Assembly: GCA_963169175.1 (NCBI GenBank)
Contig: CAUJFK010000044.1
Location: forward strand, 1 to 11,862
Direction of reading: 5' to 3'
Source: Acidobacteriota bacterium
GTDB taxonomy: Bacteria; Acidobacteriota; Blastocatellia; Pyrinomonadales; Pyrinomonadaceae
Length of the DNA stretch: 11,862 nt
The position numbers and the translations under genes were made by a program. Position 1 is the first letter of the stretch. The number at the start of each line of letters is the position of its first letter. This document shows positions 1 through 6,003 of this stretch, piece by piece. The notes under the pieces were generated by a model. That model was not told the DNA's origin and made no database searches. It saw only the letters and a program-made list of their open reading frames with translations.

Positions 1-318
1 CTTCAAAAATCCGATCGACGGCGACGACGGTGAATATCCCGCAAAATACTCACGCGCGGTTTCCGTGGCATCGATATCCGCTCCGGCAAAAACCGTGATC
101 GCATGATCCGGTTTAACGGGCGATTGTTCAAGCGCCATCGCAATTCCCGGCCGAACGCCGCCGGCGGCGCATCCGCACACAGAGTTGACGACGACCATAA
201 GCGTGCCGTCAGTACCCTTGACCGCGTTCTCGACGGCCTCGGACGTTTTTGTTTCCTCGATCCCAAGCCGCACCAATTCGTCGCGCATCCCGTAGATCAT
301 CATTTCCGGATAAGGCAT
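1..318 (-). CDS. Bacilliredoxin, BrxA/BrxB family (3' end outside window)
   Basis: The gene reads leftward from an ATG at 318-316 and is still open at base 1, so 106 N-terminal residues are visible; family members are usually about 140 residues. The diagnostic feature is the redox motif Cys48-Gly49-Cys50 inside a VVVNSVCGCAAG stretch, followed by a conserved RPG (residues 56-58), which is typical of the YphP/YqiW (DUF1094) proteins. In Firmicutes these remove bacillithiol from S-bacillithiolated cytosolic proteins; in other phyla the thiol partner may differ. An AGGAG ribosome binding site (plus strand 324-328) lies 5 nt upstream of the ATG and fixes the start. The neighbouring plus-strand gene is divergent, with the inverted repeat at 410-510 in between. 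The family call is secure; the physiological thiol is inference. Confidence 0.9.
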   Translation of the reverse strand, partial: MPYPEMMIYGMRDELVRLGIEETKTSEAVENAVKGTDGTLMVVVNSVCGCAAGGVRPGIAMALEQSPVKPDHAITVFAGADIDATETAREYFAGYSPSSPSIGFLK

Positions 319-409
319 AAATTCTCCTGATATTACTTGCTAAAAAAGGGCAGCCTCGATACCTGACCTTTTTTTCAAGTATTAGCTACCAATGCCCGAT
401 AGTCACGCC

Positions 410-510
410 CTGTCAGACCCGCCTCGCGTAGCGGGTGGGTTCTTTCCGCACACAGCCCACAAGCACCCGCCCACACGCACCCGCCCGCTAACGCGAGGCG
501 GTTCTGACAG
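410..510. repeat. Twin-hairpin inverted repeat (REP/MITE-like)
   Basis: Two arms of about 31 nt (410-440 and 479-510) are near-perfect reverse complements, differing at a few positions. They begin with CTGTCAG at 410-416 and end with CTGACAG at 504-510. Each arm also contains its own short palindrome built on CCCGC...GCGGG around CGCGT, so the element can fold as one long cruciform or as two adjacent hairpins. The 38-nt centre holds a direct repeat, GCACCCGCCC, at 463-472 and 477-486 (the second copy runs into the right arm). No convincing target-site duplication flanks it. This architecture resembles REP/BIME palindromes or short non-autonomous elements mobilised in trans. A simple bidirectional terminator is less likely because there is no T-tract at either end. 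Confidence 0.75.
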
Positions 511-513
511 GAT

Positions 514-542
514 TTGCGGCAACTGCGGCTATCAAATAAGAT
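514..542 (+). promoter_or_regulatory. Possible promoter of the CYTH gene
   Basis: TTGCGG (514-519) and TAAGAT (537-542) are separated by 17 bp and match 3/6 and 4/6 of the sigma-70 consensus. Transcription would begin near 549, giving a leader of about 16 nt before the ATG at 565. The site starts just outside the inverted repeat. The match is modest, so this is only a candidate. Confidence 0.3.
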
Positions 543-564
543 TTATCTCGATCAGATCTTCCCG

Positions 565-1122
565 ATGAGCATAGAGATCGAAAAAAAATATCGACTTGAC
601 GAAACAAGGCGGGCCGAGGTGACGGCACGTTTGAGCGAACTAAAAGCTGAATTCATGGGTGAGGCCTTCGAGGAAAACTATCTTTTCCGCGGCGGTGATC
701 TGAAAAAACGCGCCGCTGTTCTTCGCCTGCGAAAGATAGGCGACCGTACCATCCTTACCTACAAAGAACGTATCGGACACGATTCCGGCATCAAACAGCG
801 GATCGAACACGAAACCGAGATTGCAGATGCCGCCGCAATGGAATGCATCATCGAAAGCCTCGGTTATACGCTGAACGCCGTGTACGAAAAGCGCCGCCGG
901 ACCTGGAATTTCCGGGACGTCGTCGTAACGCTCGACGAACTTCCGTTCGGTTTGTATATGGAGATCGAGGGCGAGGTTGCCGCGATCGAAGAAGCTGAGC
1001 GAATGTTGGAGATCCTTGATCTCAAGGTTGAACCACGCGGCTACCCAAGGCTCGCCATCAAATACGGCACTCTTGCAAATGGTGTCTGCGAAGCAAGGTT
1101 TGATCAAGGCGGCAGCCTATAA
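565..1122 (+). CDS. CYTH-domain protein (class IV adenylate cyclase / triphosphatase family)
   Basis: This 185-residue cytosolic protein has the hallmarks of the CYTH triphosphate-tunnel fold. These are the ExExK motif at the extreme N-terminus (Glu4, Glu6, Lys8), basic strands LRLRK (53-57) and TYK (65-67), a lysine/arginine cluster EKRRR (108-112), and the acidic strands DEL (124-126) and EIEGE (133-137). Members hydrolyse inorganic or organic triphosphates with divalent metal, or form cAMP (CyaB type); sequence alone does not separate these roles. The ATG at 565 is preferred over an in-frame TTG at 514 because the ExExK motif should lie at the start of the protein and the extra residues look unlike the family. 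There is no strong ribosome binding site. It converges on the L,D-transpeptidase gene, with 31 nt between the two stops. Confidence 0.88.
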   Translation: MSIEIEKKYRLDETRRAEVTARLSELKAEFMGEAFEENYLFRGGDLKKRAAVLRLRKIGDRTILTYKERIGHDSGIKQRIEHETEIADAAAMECIIESLGYTLNAVYEKRRRTWNFRDVVVTLDELPFGLYMEIEGEVAAIEEAERMLEILDLKVEPRGYPRLAIKYGTLANGVCEARFDQGGSL

Positions 1123-1153
1123 GCAAATAACCGATCGAAACAAACTCACCCGC

Positions 1154-1735
1154 CTATTTCAATATCGTTACGCGGGTTCCCACCGGGATAACTTCAAACA
1201 ACGCCGTCATCTCATCATTTTCAAGCGCGATACATCCATGGGTCCAGTTGCGCGAGATCCCGCCTCCGTGAATGTATATCTCACCGCCGAGCCGAGTTTT
1301 CTGCGGCGGCATTTTTTTCTCGCTCGCGGCCTTTATGATGGCGTCATGTTCCTCACGAGAGATGAGTCCGTCAGCAAGCCCGCGTTCCGCATCATCCGGC
1401 GTTGGATAGCTAAGTCCCAAGGAAAGATGAAATCGACTTTTTGGATTTTTTACAAACACATAGAACTCACCCTCCGGCGTCCGGCCGTCGCCCTCGACCT
1501 CTTTGTCTAGCTCAGGCGACGATCCAAGTACCGTGCTAAACGAACTGACCAGCCGGCCTCCATCGTACACTTCCAAAACTCGCGTCCTTTTCCGTATCAC
1601 AATCGCAGGTTCCTTCAGATCTGGCAATTTAGTTTTCATTATCGATGTAGAATTTAGCCACGCAGCAACCGCGACCACAAGACCTGCCACAGTGGCTGCA
1701 GCGAGAAGAACAACGGGTCTTTGACCGAATTTCAT
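1154..1735 (-). CDS. L,D-transpeptidase (YkuD-fold) family protein, membrane-anchored
   Basis: This 193-residue protein begins with a short basic end and one hydrophobic segment (about 7-27), indicating export with an uncleaved anchor. The YkuD domain ends in the catalytic motif: His156-Gly157, then Trp164-Thr165-His166-Gly167-Cys168, with Cys168 as the nucleophile. Only eight residues separate His156 from the THGC motif, shorter than the 14-17 of classical enzymes. Together with the WTHGCIA sequence and the SLGLSYP segment (105-111), this places it in the YafK-like branch, whose E. coli member (DpaA/LdtF) works on peptidoglycan crosslinks to lipoprotein. The substrate here is likely peptidoglycan, but whether it is a transpeptidase or an amidase cannot be told. 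The start has GGAGG 3 nt upstream. It is the last gene of the nnr-tsaE-protease operon, 17 nt behind the protease stop. Confidence 0.88.
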   Translation of the reverse strand: MKFGQRPVVLLAAATVAGLVVAVAAWLNSTSIMKTKLPDLKEPAIVIRKRTRVLEVYDGGRLVSSFSTVLGSSPELDKEVEGDGRTPEGEFYVFVKNPKSRFHLSLGLSYPTPDDAERGLADGLISREEHDAIIKAASEKKMPPQKTRLGGEIYIHGGGISRNWTHGCIALENDEMTALFEVIPVGTRVTILK

Positions 1736-1752
1736 TTGCCTCCATCACGCTT

Positions 1753-2697
1753 TTACGGCCGGGCCTCAACGAACTTTACCGCATTGGCTTTCTCTCGAAA
1801 GGATTTCGCCTCAACAGGCCGCCCGTTCTTTTCCCAAAATGCAGCAAGGTTGTTGTACCGTTCCACCGGATCATAATTCATCGCCCACGTGAGCTTGGCC
1901 ATGCACTCCGGACAATCGTCCAATGGCCGCCGGTCGGTTTCGCCGAGATGATTTGTTCCTGACATCAGGCATTCATATTTTGTGCAATGCTTCATCGAGA
2001 ACATATGCCCGGTCTCGTGCATTGCAATCTTTAATGCCCGGGTCAATAACCGGTCCTTGTCGTTGTCGCGGCCAAACGCGATATTCGACAACCGGTAAAG
2101 CGAATAAACGCCAACTCGTTCCGAAAACGTCGCTTGCCCAAAAACGAAAGACCATGTATCGCCGGGATAGAGATCGTAATTTGTGAAGGCGATAAGTGCC
2201 GCCGCATCGTTTGGCAGAAGTTTCGGAAGAACATCGTCCAGAAAATATGCCGTGCGGATTTGCAGATTGTTCTTATATTCGATCTTTCTCTGCTTGTCCG
2301 CCGGAACATTGCCAAGCGGTATTTCAGCATTCAGCTTGACCGGCAGGCTGTAGAACGCCTTCATATACTCCGCCGTCAACGCCATCGCGCGTTTTTGTTC
2401 GGCGCTGAATTTTCCGATCGGCTGAATGTAGATCGTCCGTCGCTCCGGTGTCGGCAGCGTTGGGTTTGAGGCAAGATATTCTTCGAACGTTTCGCCCGGT
2501 TCCTTCTGTGTGTCGAGCCAATCGCCCTCCTGAACGGTCATCGGGCGAAAGGACCGGACGACCGCATCCTTTTGCCGCGACAGCCGCTCGGCACGCTTAT
2601 CCTCTTTCGCCGACAAGTCCGCATTGCCGGCCAATGGCTGCTGCGATGAACAACCGGCGGCGATCAAGACAAATAGAAAAACGATCGACGCTTTCAT
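1753..2697 (-). CDS. Archaemetzincin-like zinc metalloprotease, predicted lipoprotein
   Basis: The 314-residue protein starts with a lysine, a hydrophobic stretch and a lipobox-like AAGC (Cys16), so it is probably lipidated and held at an envelope membrane. The active site is HETGH (227-231) with the third zinc ligand His237. It continues with Cys238, Cys243, Met245 and a CPEC knuckle (Cys262, Cys265). This matches the archaemetzincin signature of a metzincin site plus four cysteines, except that the Gly usually found three residues after the second His is Ser234. The ATG at 2697 is chosen because it gives a proper lipoprotein signal and begins 7 nt after tsaE; an in-frame ATG at 2724 would overlap tsaE and bury the signal. 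The C-terminal region (about 270-300) is helical, possibly TPR-like. Natural substrates are unknown. The operon places it with peptidoglycan-acting and repair genes. Confidence 0.85.
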   Translation of the reverse strand: MKASIVFLFVLIAAGCSSQQPLAGNADLSAKEDKRAERLSRQKDAVVRSFRPMTVQEGDWLDTQKEPGETFEEYLASNPTLPTPERRTIYIQPIGKFSAEQKRAMALTAEYMKAFYSLPVKLNAEIPLGNVPADKQRKIEYKNNLQIRTAYFLDDVLPKLLPNDAAALIAFTNYDLYPGDTWSFVFGQATFSERVGVYSLYRLSNIAFGRDNDKDRLLTRALKIAMHETGHMFSMKHCTKYECLMSGTNHLGETDRRPLDDCPECMAKLTWAMNYDPVERYNNLAAFWEKNGRPVEAKSFREKANAVKFVEARP

Positions 2698-2704
2698 ATC
2701 AACT

Positions 2705-3160
2705 TTAGACGGCATTCGCGACATTTTGTTCCGCGACGTCTATCGTTATTTCCCGCGGCTCATCGCCATCGCCCTTGATGTCTATCGAGATCACCCGTGC
2801 GGGCAGATCTGCATCACCCAGCCGCTCTGCCCATTCGATCATCACGATCGCCCGCGGGTCTTCCAATATCTCATCCAATCCGACCGCAAACGCGGCATCA
2901 CTTTTCTCATCGATCCGCCAAAGATCTATATGATAAATATTGTGCTCGTTGGTTTTATACAGATTGACCAACGCAAAACTCGGGCTTGTAACCTCATCGA
3001 CATCAAAACCAAGGGCTTGAACAATCCCCTTAGCCAGCAACGTCTTCCCCGCCCCAAGCCCGCCCCGCAGCAGCACGAAATCACCGCCGCGCAGCTCACG
3101 GCCCAGCCGGCCGCCCAGCAAGAATGTTTCGTCAGGACTGTTTGATATTATGACTTCCAT
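2705..3160 (-). CDS. tsaE: tRNA threonylcarbamoyladenosine biosynthesis ATPase TsaE
   Basis: TsaE is the small P-loop ATPase that works with TsaB and TsaD to place the t6A modification at position 37 of tRNAs reading ANN codons. The 151-residue length is normal. Visible motifs are the Walker A loop GGLGAGKT (33-40), the TSPSF switch (58-62), HIDLWR (77-82) and the IEWAERL strand (108-114). It follows nnr by 21 nt, a conserved pairing also seen as yjeF-yjeE in E. coli, and precedes the protease by 7 nt, so it is almost certainly cotranscribed. The ribosome binding site is weak, which suggests translation coupled to nnr. Confidence 0.96.
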   Translation of the reverse strand: MEVIISNSPDETFLLGGRLGRELRGGDFVLLRGGLGAGKTLLAKGIVQALGFDVDEVTSPSFALVNLYKTNEHNIYHIDLWRIDEKSDAAFAVGLDEILEDPRAIVMIEWAERLGDADLPARVISIDIKGDGDEPREITIDVAEQNVANAV

Positions 3161-3181
3161 GCCTAAACGAATAGCCGACAG

Positions 3182-4819
3182 CTATTTATAAAAATTATGC
3201 CCAACCGCCTCAAACGTTTCAGTCAAACATTCCCGCACATCCGAAGCCGTCATTACGCGTTTGCCAAATTTCTTCTCGGCGATGTCGCCCGCCAGTCCCG
3301 CTGCATAGACCGCCGCAACCACGGTCTCGAACATACCAATTCCCATCGCCGCGGCCTGTGCCGCGAAGCCTGCGAGGATCCCGGTCAGCGTATCGCCGTT
3401 GCCCGCCTTGCCGAGGCCCGAATTGCCAGTTGGGTTGACGACAACCTTACCGCCCGGCTCGCCGATCAGGACCCGTTCACCTTTGAGGACGAGGAGGACA
3501 TTAAACTTCTGCGAGAAGTCGCGCACGGCGGCAACGCGATCCTCGATCAAGTTCCTATCTTTTGTCCCAAGCATTCGCAGAAACTCGCCTTCGTGCGGCG
3601 TCACTATTAGACTTGGGCCACCACCGTTTTGAGTTCCGGCTTTTGACGGCCATTCCGCGAATGGCGAAAGCAGCGTCAATGCATCCGCGTCGAGGATCAT
3701 CGGCATACGTCGATTCTCCACCAATTGCCTGACGAACCGCCCGGTCGATTCGTCGGTCGAAAGCCCGCTGCCGATCGCCACCGCATCGACATTCTTTAAT
3801 AATTTTTCGACCTCCGCAATTGCGCCCTCTGAAATCGAGCCGCTCTCAGTTTCCGCCAACGGCCGCACCATCACCTCCGGCAAAACCCTTGCGGCAATAG
3901 TGTCTTTGGATGTCCTCGGCGTCCCGATCGTCACCAGCCCAACACCCGAACGCATCGCCGCGTTCCCGCACAATACGGCTGCACCGGAATAACTCTCAGA
4001 TCCGGCGATCAGCAATGCATGGCCGCGTTTGTTTTTATATGAGTCATCCGAAAAACGCGAATTCCATAGCCACGATAGGACGTCGTTCTTCTCGGCGACA
4101 AAAAGATCCGATCTTGCCGCATCGATCAACTCTGGAGGTGAACCGATCGCTTCGACCAACACCTCGCCGCACGCGTGAACCGCAGGCGGCAGTACAGTTG
4201 CGATCTTCGGTGCAGTGAATGTTGCCGTCACATCTGCCTCCAGCGGGCAGGCCGAAGGTTCGCCGCCATCGGCATTGAGTCCGGACGGCAGATCGACCGC
4301 CACGATCAATGGGCAATGCGAATCGAGTTTGTGATCGCGGGCGATGTCGAGAAATGAAAAATATTCGTCCGTAAGCGGCCGGTCCAAACCGGTTCCAAAA
4401 ACGGCGTCCACTATGACATCAAACTTCTTCTCGGACCTGTAATATTGCCACGTCGCATAAAGCTGATCTTTACTCTGGATCTGGTGAAAGCCAATGTAAC
4501 CTTCCAATCGTGATACGATCGCGAAATTTCCGGCAGTATCGCCTTCGCCTGCGGGTGCTTCACCCCAAACAAGCGCGTCCACCTTCGCACCCATCTGCCA
4601 AAGGATCCGTGCTATCGCCGCCCCATCCCCGCCGTTGTTCCCCTTGCCGCAAAGCACAAGGACCGATTTTCCACGTACGGAACCGCCAAGTTTTTCCGCG
4701 ATCACCCGAACCACCGCGTGCGCGGCATTTTCCATCAGAATGACCGATGAAATGCCGTATTTTTCCGTCGTCAACCGGTCCACCTCGCGCATTTGGGCGG
4801 CTGTCAGGACTTTTTGCAT
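3182..4819 (-). CDS. nnr: Bifunctional NAD(P)HX epimerase / ADP- or ATP-dependent NAD(P)HX dehydratase
   Basis: This 545-residue fusion repairs NADH and NADPH damaged by hydration. The N-terminal YjeF_N epimerase domain (about 1-230) shows ILMENAA (27-33), the glycine loop CGKGNNGGDG (57-66), DAVFGTGL (138-145) and VDLPSGLNADGG (175-186). The C-terminal kinase-like dehydratase (about 262-540) shows GHALLIAGS (266-274), IGSGL (349-353), LDADAL (376-381), TPHEGE (407-412), LKGER (445-449) and the nucleotide/catalytic GNGDTLTGI (473-481). Both active sites look intact. It opens the operon with tsaE, the metalloprotease and the L,D-transpeptidase. A terminator-like hairpin lies 45 nt upstream of its ATG, so its promoter must lie in a short stretch or transcription must read through. 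I could not identify a convincing promoter or ribosome binding site. Confidence 0.96.
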   Translation of the reverse strand: MQKVLTAAQMREVDRLTTEKYGISSVILMENAAHAVVRVIAEKLGGSVRGKSVLVLCGKGNNGGDGAAIARILWQMGAKVDALVWGEAPAGEGDTAGNFAIVSRLEGYIGFHQIQSKDQLYATWQYYRSEKKFDVIVDAVFGTGLDRPLTDEYFSFLDIARDHKLDSHCPLIVAVDLPSGLNADGGEPSACPLEADVTATFTAPKIATVLPPAVHACGEVLVEAIGSPPELIDAARSDLFVAEKNDVLSWLWNSRFSDDSYKNKRGHALLIAGSESYSGAAVLCGNAAMRSGVGLVTIGTPRTSKDTIAARVLPEVMVRPLAETESGSISEGAIAEVEKLLKNVDAVAIGSGLSTDESTGRFVRQLVENRRMPMILDADALTLLSPFAEWPSKAGTQNGGGPSLIVTPHEGEFLRMLGTKDRNLIEDRVAAVRDFSQKFNVLLVLKGERVLIGEPGGKVVVNPTGNSGLGKAGNGDTLTGILAGFAAQAAAMGIGMFETVVAAVYAAGLAGDIAEKKFGKRVMTASDVRECLTETFEAVGHNFYK

Positions 4820-4863
4820 ACTGCAATCAAGTTGCCACGAAAGGCCGTATAGTTCAAACGCAG

Positions 4864-4895
4864 AAAAGCCGCATCCGTTTCCCGTCGAATGCGGC
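4864..4895 (-). terminator. Rho-independent terminator upstream of nnr
   Basis: Read on the minus strand, GCCGCAT and ATGCGGC pair perfectly (7 bp, plus two further CG pairs across a mismatch) around a short loop at 4868-4895. TTTT (4867-4864) then TCTG follows at once. The orientation fits ending transcripts from hicAB, whose last stop is about 237 nt upstream. It could also act as a leader attenuator for nnr, whose ATG is only 45 nt further on. Confidence 0.65.
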
Positions 4896-4927
4896 CCAAC
4901 CGTTACTTTAATAAGGAGCAGAATGAA

Positions 4928-5008
4928 ATGAACAGACCTATCCCTGGTCAGACGAGCAGTTTAATGCTTGCCACTGTACTTGTCCTTGGTTTCCTTCCGT
5001 TCATTTAA
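4928..5008 (+). CDS. Small hydrophobic ORF (26 aa), hypothetical
   Basis: I do not recognise this ORF. It begins at ATG 4928-4930 with AAGGAG at 4913-4918, 9 nt upstream, one of the strongest ribosome binding sites in the window. A competing ATG at 4923 would give only Met-Lys-stop. The 26-residue product has a polar start (residues 2-11, with one Arg and no Lys) and then a hydrophobic stretch (about 12-26) ending FLPFI, compatible with one short membrane-spanning segment. It runs opposite to all its neighbours and has no clear promoter. A second frame, open from 4965 to the TAA at 5100-5102, overlaps its end; a +1 shift would extend the protein to about 57 residues. It may be a real small membrane peptide, a decayed gene, or chance. 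Confidence 0.35.
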   Translation: MNRPIPGQTSSLMLATVLVLGFLPFI

Positions 5009-5132
5009 TACAAACCACTATTCGCGCACTGTTTCCAAAAAAGACCGGTATCCGTTCATTCTGACCGATATGGTCGTCCCGGGTGGATCATTCCTTATGT
5101 AAACCGTGTGGTTTTTGGCACTCCTGCACTTA

Positions 5133-5465
5133 CTATCCGATCGCCGTTTCGAGTGATTCGACTATTACTTGATTGAGGCTGATGTGTTTAGCCTTAGCAA
5201 GCTTAGAAAGTTTATGATGCAGGTCGGGATCGAGACGCAAAGTGAGTTTGCCGGATGATTGCTTTCGTGCGGAAATGCCTTTTTCTTTTGCGAGATCAAG
5301 AAACACGCGCAAACTTATAGCTCCTTCCTTGCGAAGGGACCTGATGCTATCGGCGTAGAAGTCCGCTCCTCCGTTAAGGCCAAGAAACTCACCTCGAAAC
5401 AGTTCAGTTTCCGGATCAAAAGCGATAACCGCTTCGTATTCGCCAAACTTCATCACGTTTTTCAT
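5133..5465 (-). CDS. hicB: HicB-type antitoxin with ribbon-helix-helix domain
   Basis: This 110-residue protein has the two parts expected of HicB antitoxins. The N-terminal degenerate RNase-H-like domain (about 5-62) contains the YEAVIAFDPETELFRGEF strands and the GGADFYADSI region. The C-terminal ribbon-helix-helix DNA-binding segment (about 72-108) reads KLTLRLDPDLHHKLSKLA, then SLNQVIVESL. It binds and inhibits HicA and would repress its own operon. The ATG lies 3 nt after the hicA stop, and its GGAGAG ribosome binding site (plus strand 5472-5477) lies inside the end of hicA, so translation is probably coupled. A second Met at residue 5 is a possible alternative start. Confidence 0.92.
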   Translation of the reverse strand: MKNVMKFGEYEAVIAFDPETELFRGEFLGLNGGADFYADSIRSLRKEGAISLRVFLDLAKEKGISARKQSSGKLTLRLDPDLHHKLSKLAKAKHISLNQVIVESLETAIG

Positions 5466-5468
5466 AAT

Positions 5469-5732
5469 TCACTCTCCGGCTGCATTGTGTTCTTCTAGCC
5501 ATTTTCTTATCGACCCGACCGCGCCTTCATCAGTTGTCGGACGCGGATGCGGTCTGTGAAATACACGAATTTCGTTGAACAGGAAAACGCGAACGCGTGA
5601 ACCTTCCGCTTCGGAAACTTCGGCTCCCAAACTTTTGAACATAGATTCAATGTCGGACCAGCGGATATTACCGGAAGCAGGACGGGCAAATATGAGATCA
5701 AGCGTTTTCCTGTCTTTGCGTCTCATTGGCAT
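5469..5732 (-). CDS. hicA: HicA-type mRNA interferase toxin
   Basis: This protein (87 residues from the ATG at 5732, or 85 from the ATG at 5726) matches the double-stranded-RNA-binding fold of HicA toxins, which cut mRNA without needing the ribosome. Visible are the N-terminal helix RKTLDLIFA (8-16), the WSDIESMFKSLGAEV helix-strand (25-39), EGSRVRVFL (43-51) and FHRPHP (58-63). The GSH sequence in which many HicA toxins carry the catalytic His reads GSR here; my recollection is that this is usual in the subfamily with FHRPHP, whose histidines may substitute. It is followed directly by hicB, the normal toxin-antitoxin order. The promoter -10 box abuts the first ATG, which favours the second ATG (5726) as the real start. 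Confidence 0.92.
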   Translation of the reverse strand: MPMRRKDRKTLDLIFARPASGNIRWSDIESMFKSLGAEVSEAEGSRVRVFLFNEIRVFHRPHPRPTTDEGAVGSIRKWLEEHNAAGE

Positions 5733-5751
5733 ATAGTATCAGAATGTGCCA
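5727..5751. promoter_or_regulatory. Candidate HicB operator
   Basis: The inverted pair TGGCATA (5727-5733) and TGTGCCA (5745-5751) match in 6 of 7 positions, with half-site centres about 18 bp apart. They span the -10 region of the hicA promoter. Ribbon-helix-helix antitoxins such as HicB typically repress by binding palindromes in this position. The assignment rests on symmetry and location only. Confidence 0.35.
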
Positions 5752-5761
5752 CCATCATCAA
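5733..5761 (-). promoter_or_regulatory. hicAB promoter, probably giving a leaderless transcript
   Basis: Read on the minus strand, TTGATG (5761-5756) and TACTAT (5738-5733) are separated by exactly 17 bp and match 4/6 and 5/6 of the sigma-70 consensus. The -10 box touches the first in-frame ATG (5732). A start of transcription six bases further would fall on the A of the second ATG (5726), so hicA mRNA would have no leader. Confidence 0.5.
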
Positions 5762-5887
5762 TCAATAACGTTGAATGCCAGCGGCTATAGAAGTGAACGC
5801 AAGACGATTTGCCCGCTTCATTTTGGAGGGATTTTGACGGATTGCGAAAATCGAGGATTTCTCAATTTCGCACCTAATTGGTTCTGT

Positions 5888-5964
5888 TGGTGATCCCGGC
5901 TGGATTCGAACCAGCGACCTTCCGCTTAGGAGGCGGACGCTCTATCCAACTGAGCTACGGGACC
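5888..5964 (-). tRNA. tRNA-Arg (anticodon CCT), with encoded CCA
   Basis: On the minus strand the acceptor strand GGTCCCG pairs with CGGGATC (one G-T wobble). The D arm is GCTC...GAGC. The anticodon stem TCCGC/GCGGA encloses CTCCTAA, giving anticodon CCT (codon AGG). The T arm is GCTGG-TTCGAAT-CCAGC. The discriminator A (5891) is followed by a genomically encoded CCA (5890-5888). All stems are intact. The 3' end faces hicAB, but I see no duplicated tRNA 3' end nearby that would mark an integration site. Confidence 0.97.
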
Positions 5965-6003
5965 GATGTCACTTTTGAATTCTGGCCGGCGGTTTTTGGA
6001 TTG

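Larger units (their letters stand above)
4820..5132. other. Intergenic spacer between nnr and hicB
   Basis: This 313-bp spacer separates the leftward hicAB pair from the leftward nnr operon. It holds the minus-strand terminator at 4864-4895, the ribosome binding site and small plus-strand ORF at 4913-5008, and about 120 bp (5010-5132) with no recognisable gene. That last part is open in one frame on each strand, but neither frame has a credible start. A weak five-pair hairpin (AAACC/GGTTT, 5101-5114) followed by T residues lies downstream of the small ORF. Confidence 0.6.

Noticed and set aside
3..266. Minus-strand frame rich in arginine and proline at the left edge
   Set aside because: It overlaps the bacilliredoxin gene in a different frame; the bacilliredoxin frame has the family motif and a ribosome binding site.
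5030..5132. Minus-strand open frame of about 50 codons downstream of hicB with protein-like composition
   Set aside because: It has no usable start codon, ends in a stop, overlaps the end of hicB out of frame, and I recognise no family; it could be a relic but cannot be supported.
5843..5872. Hairpin TGCGAAA/TTTCGCA downstream of tRNA-Arg
   Set aside because: The stem has an internal loop and no T-tract follows on the minus strand, so it is not called a terminator.
5469..5964. Possible integrated island at the 3' end of tRNA-Arg carrying hicAB
   Set aside because: No second copy of the tRNA 3' end, integrase or boundary repeat is visible to the left, so an attachment site cannot be supported.
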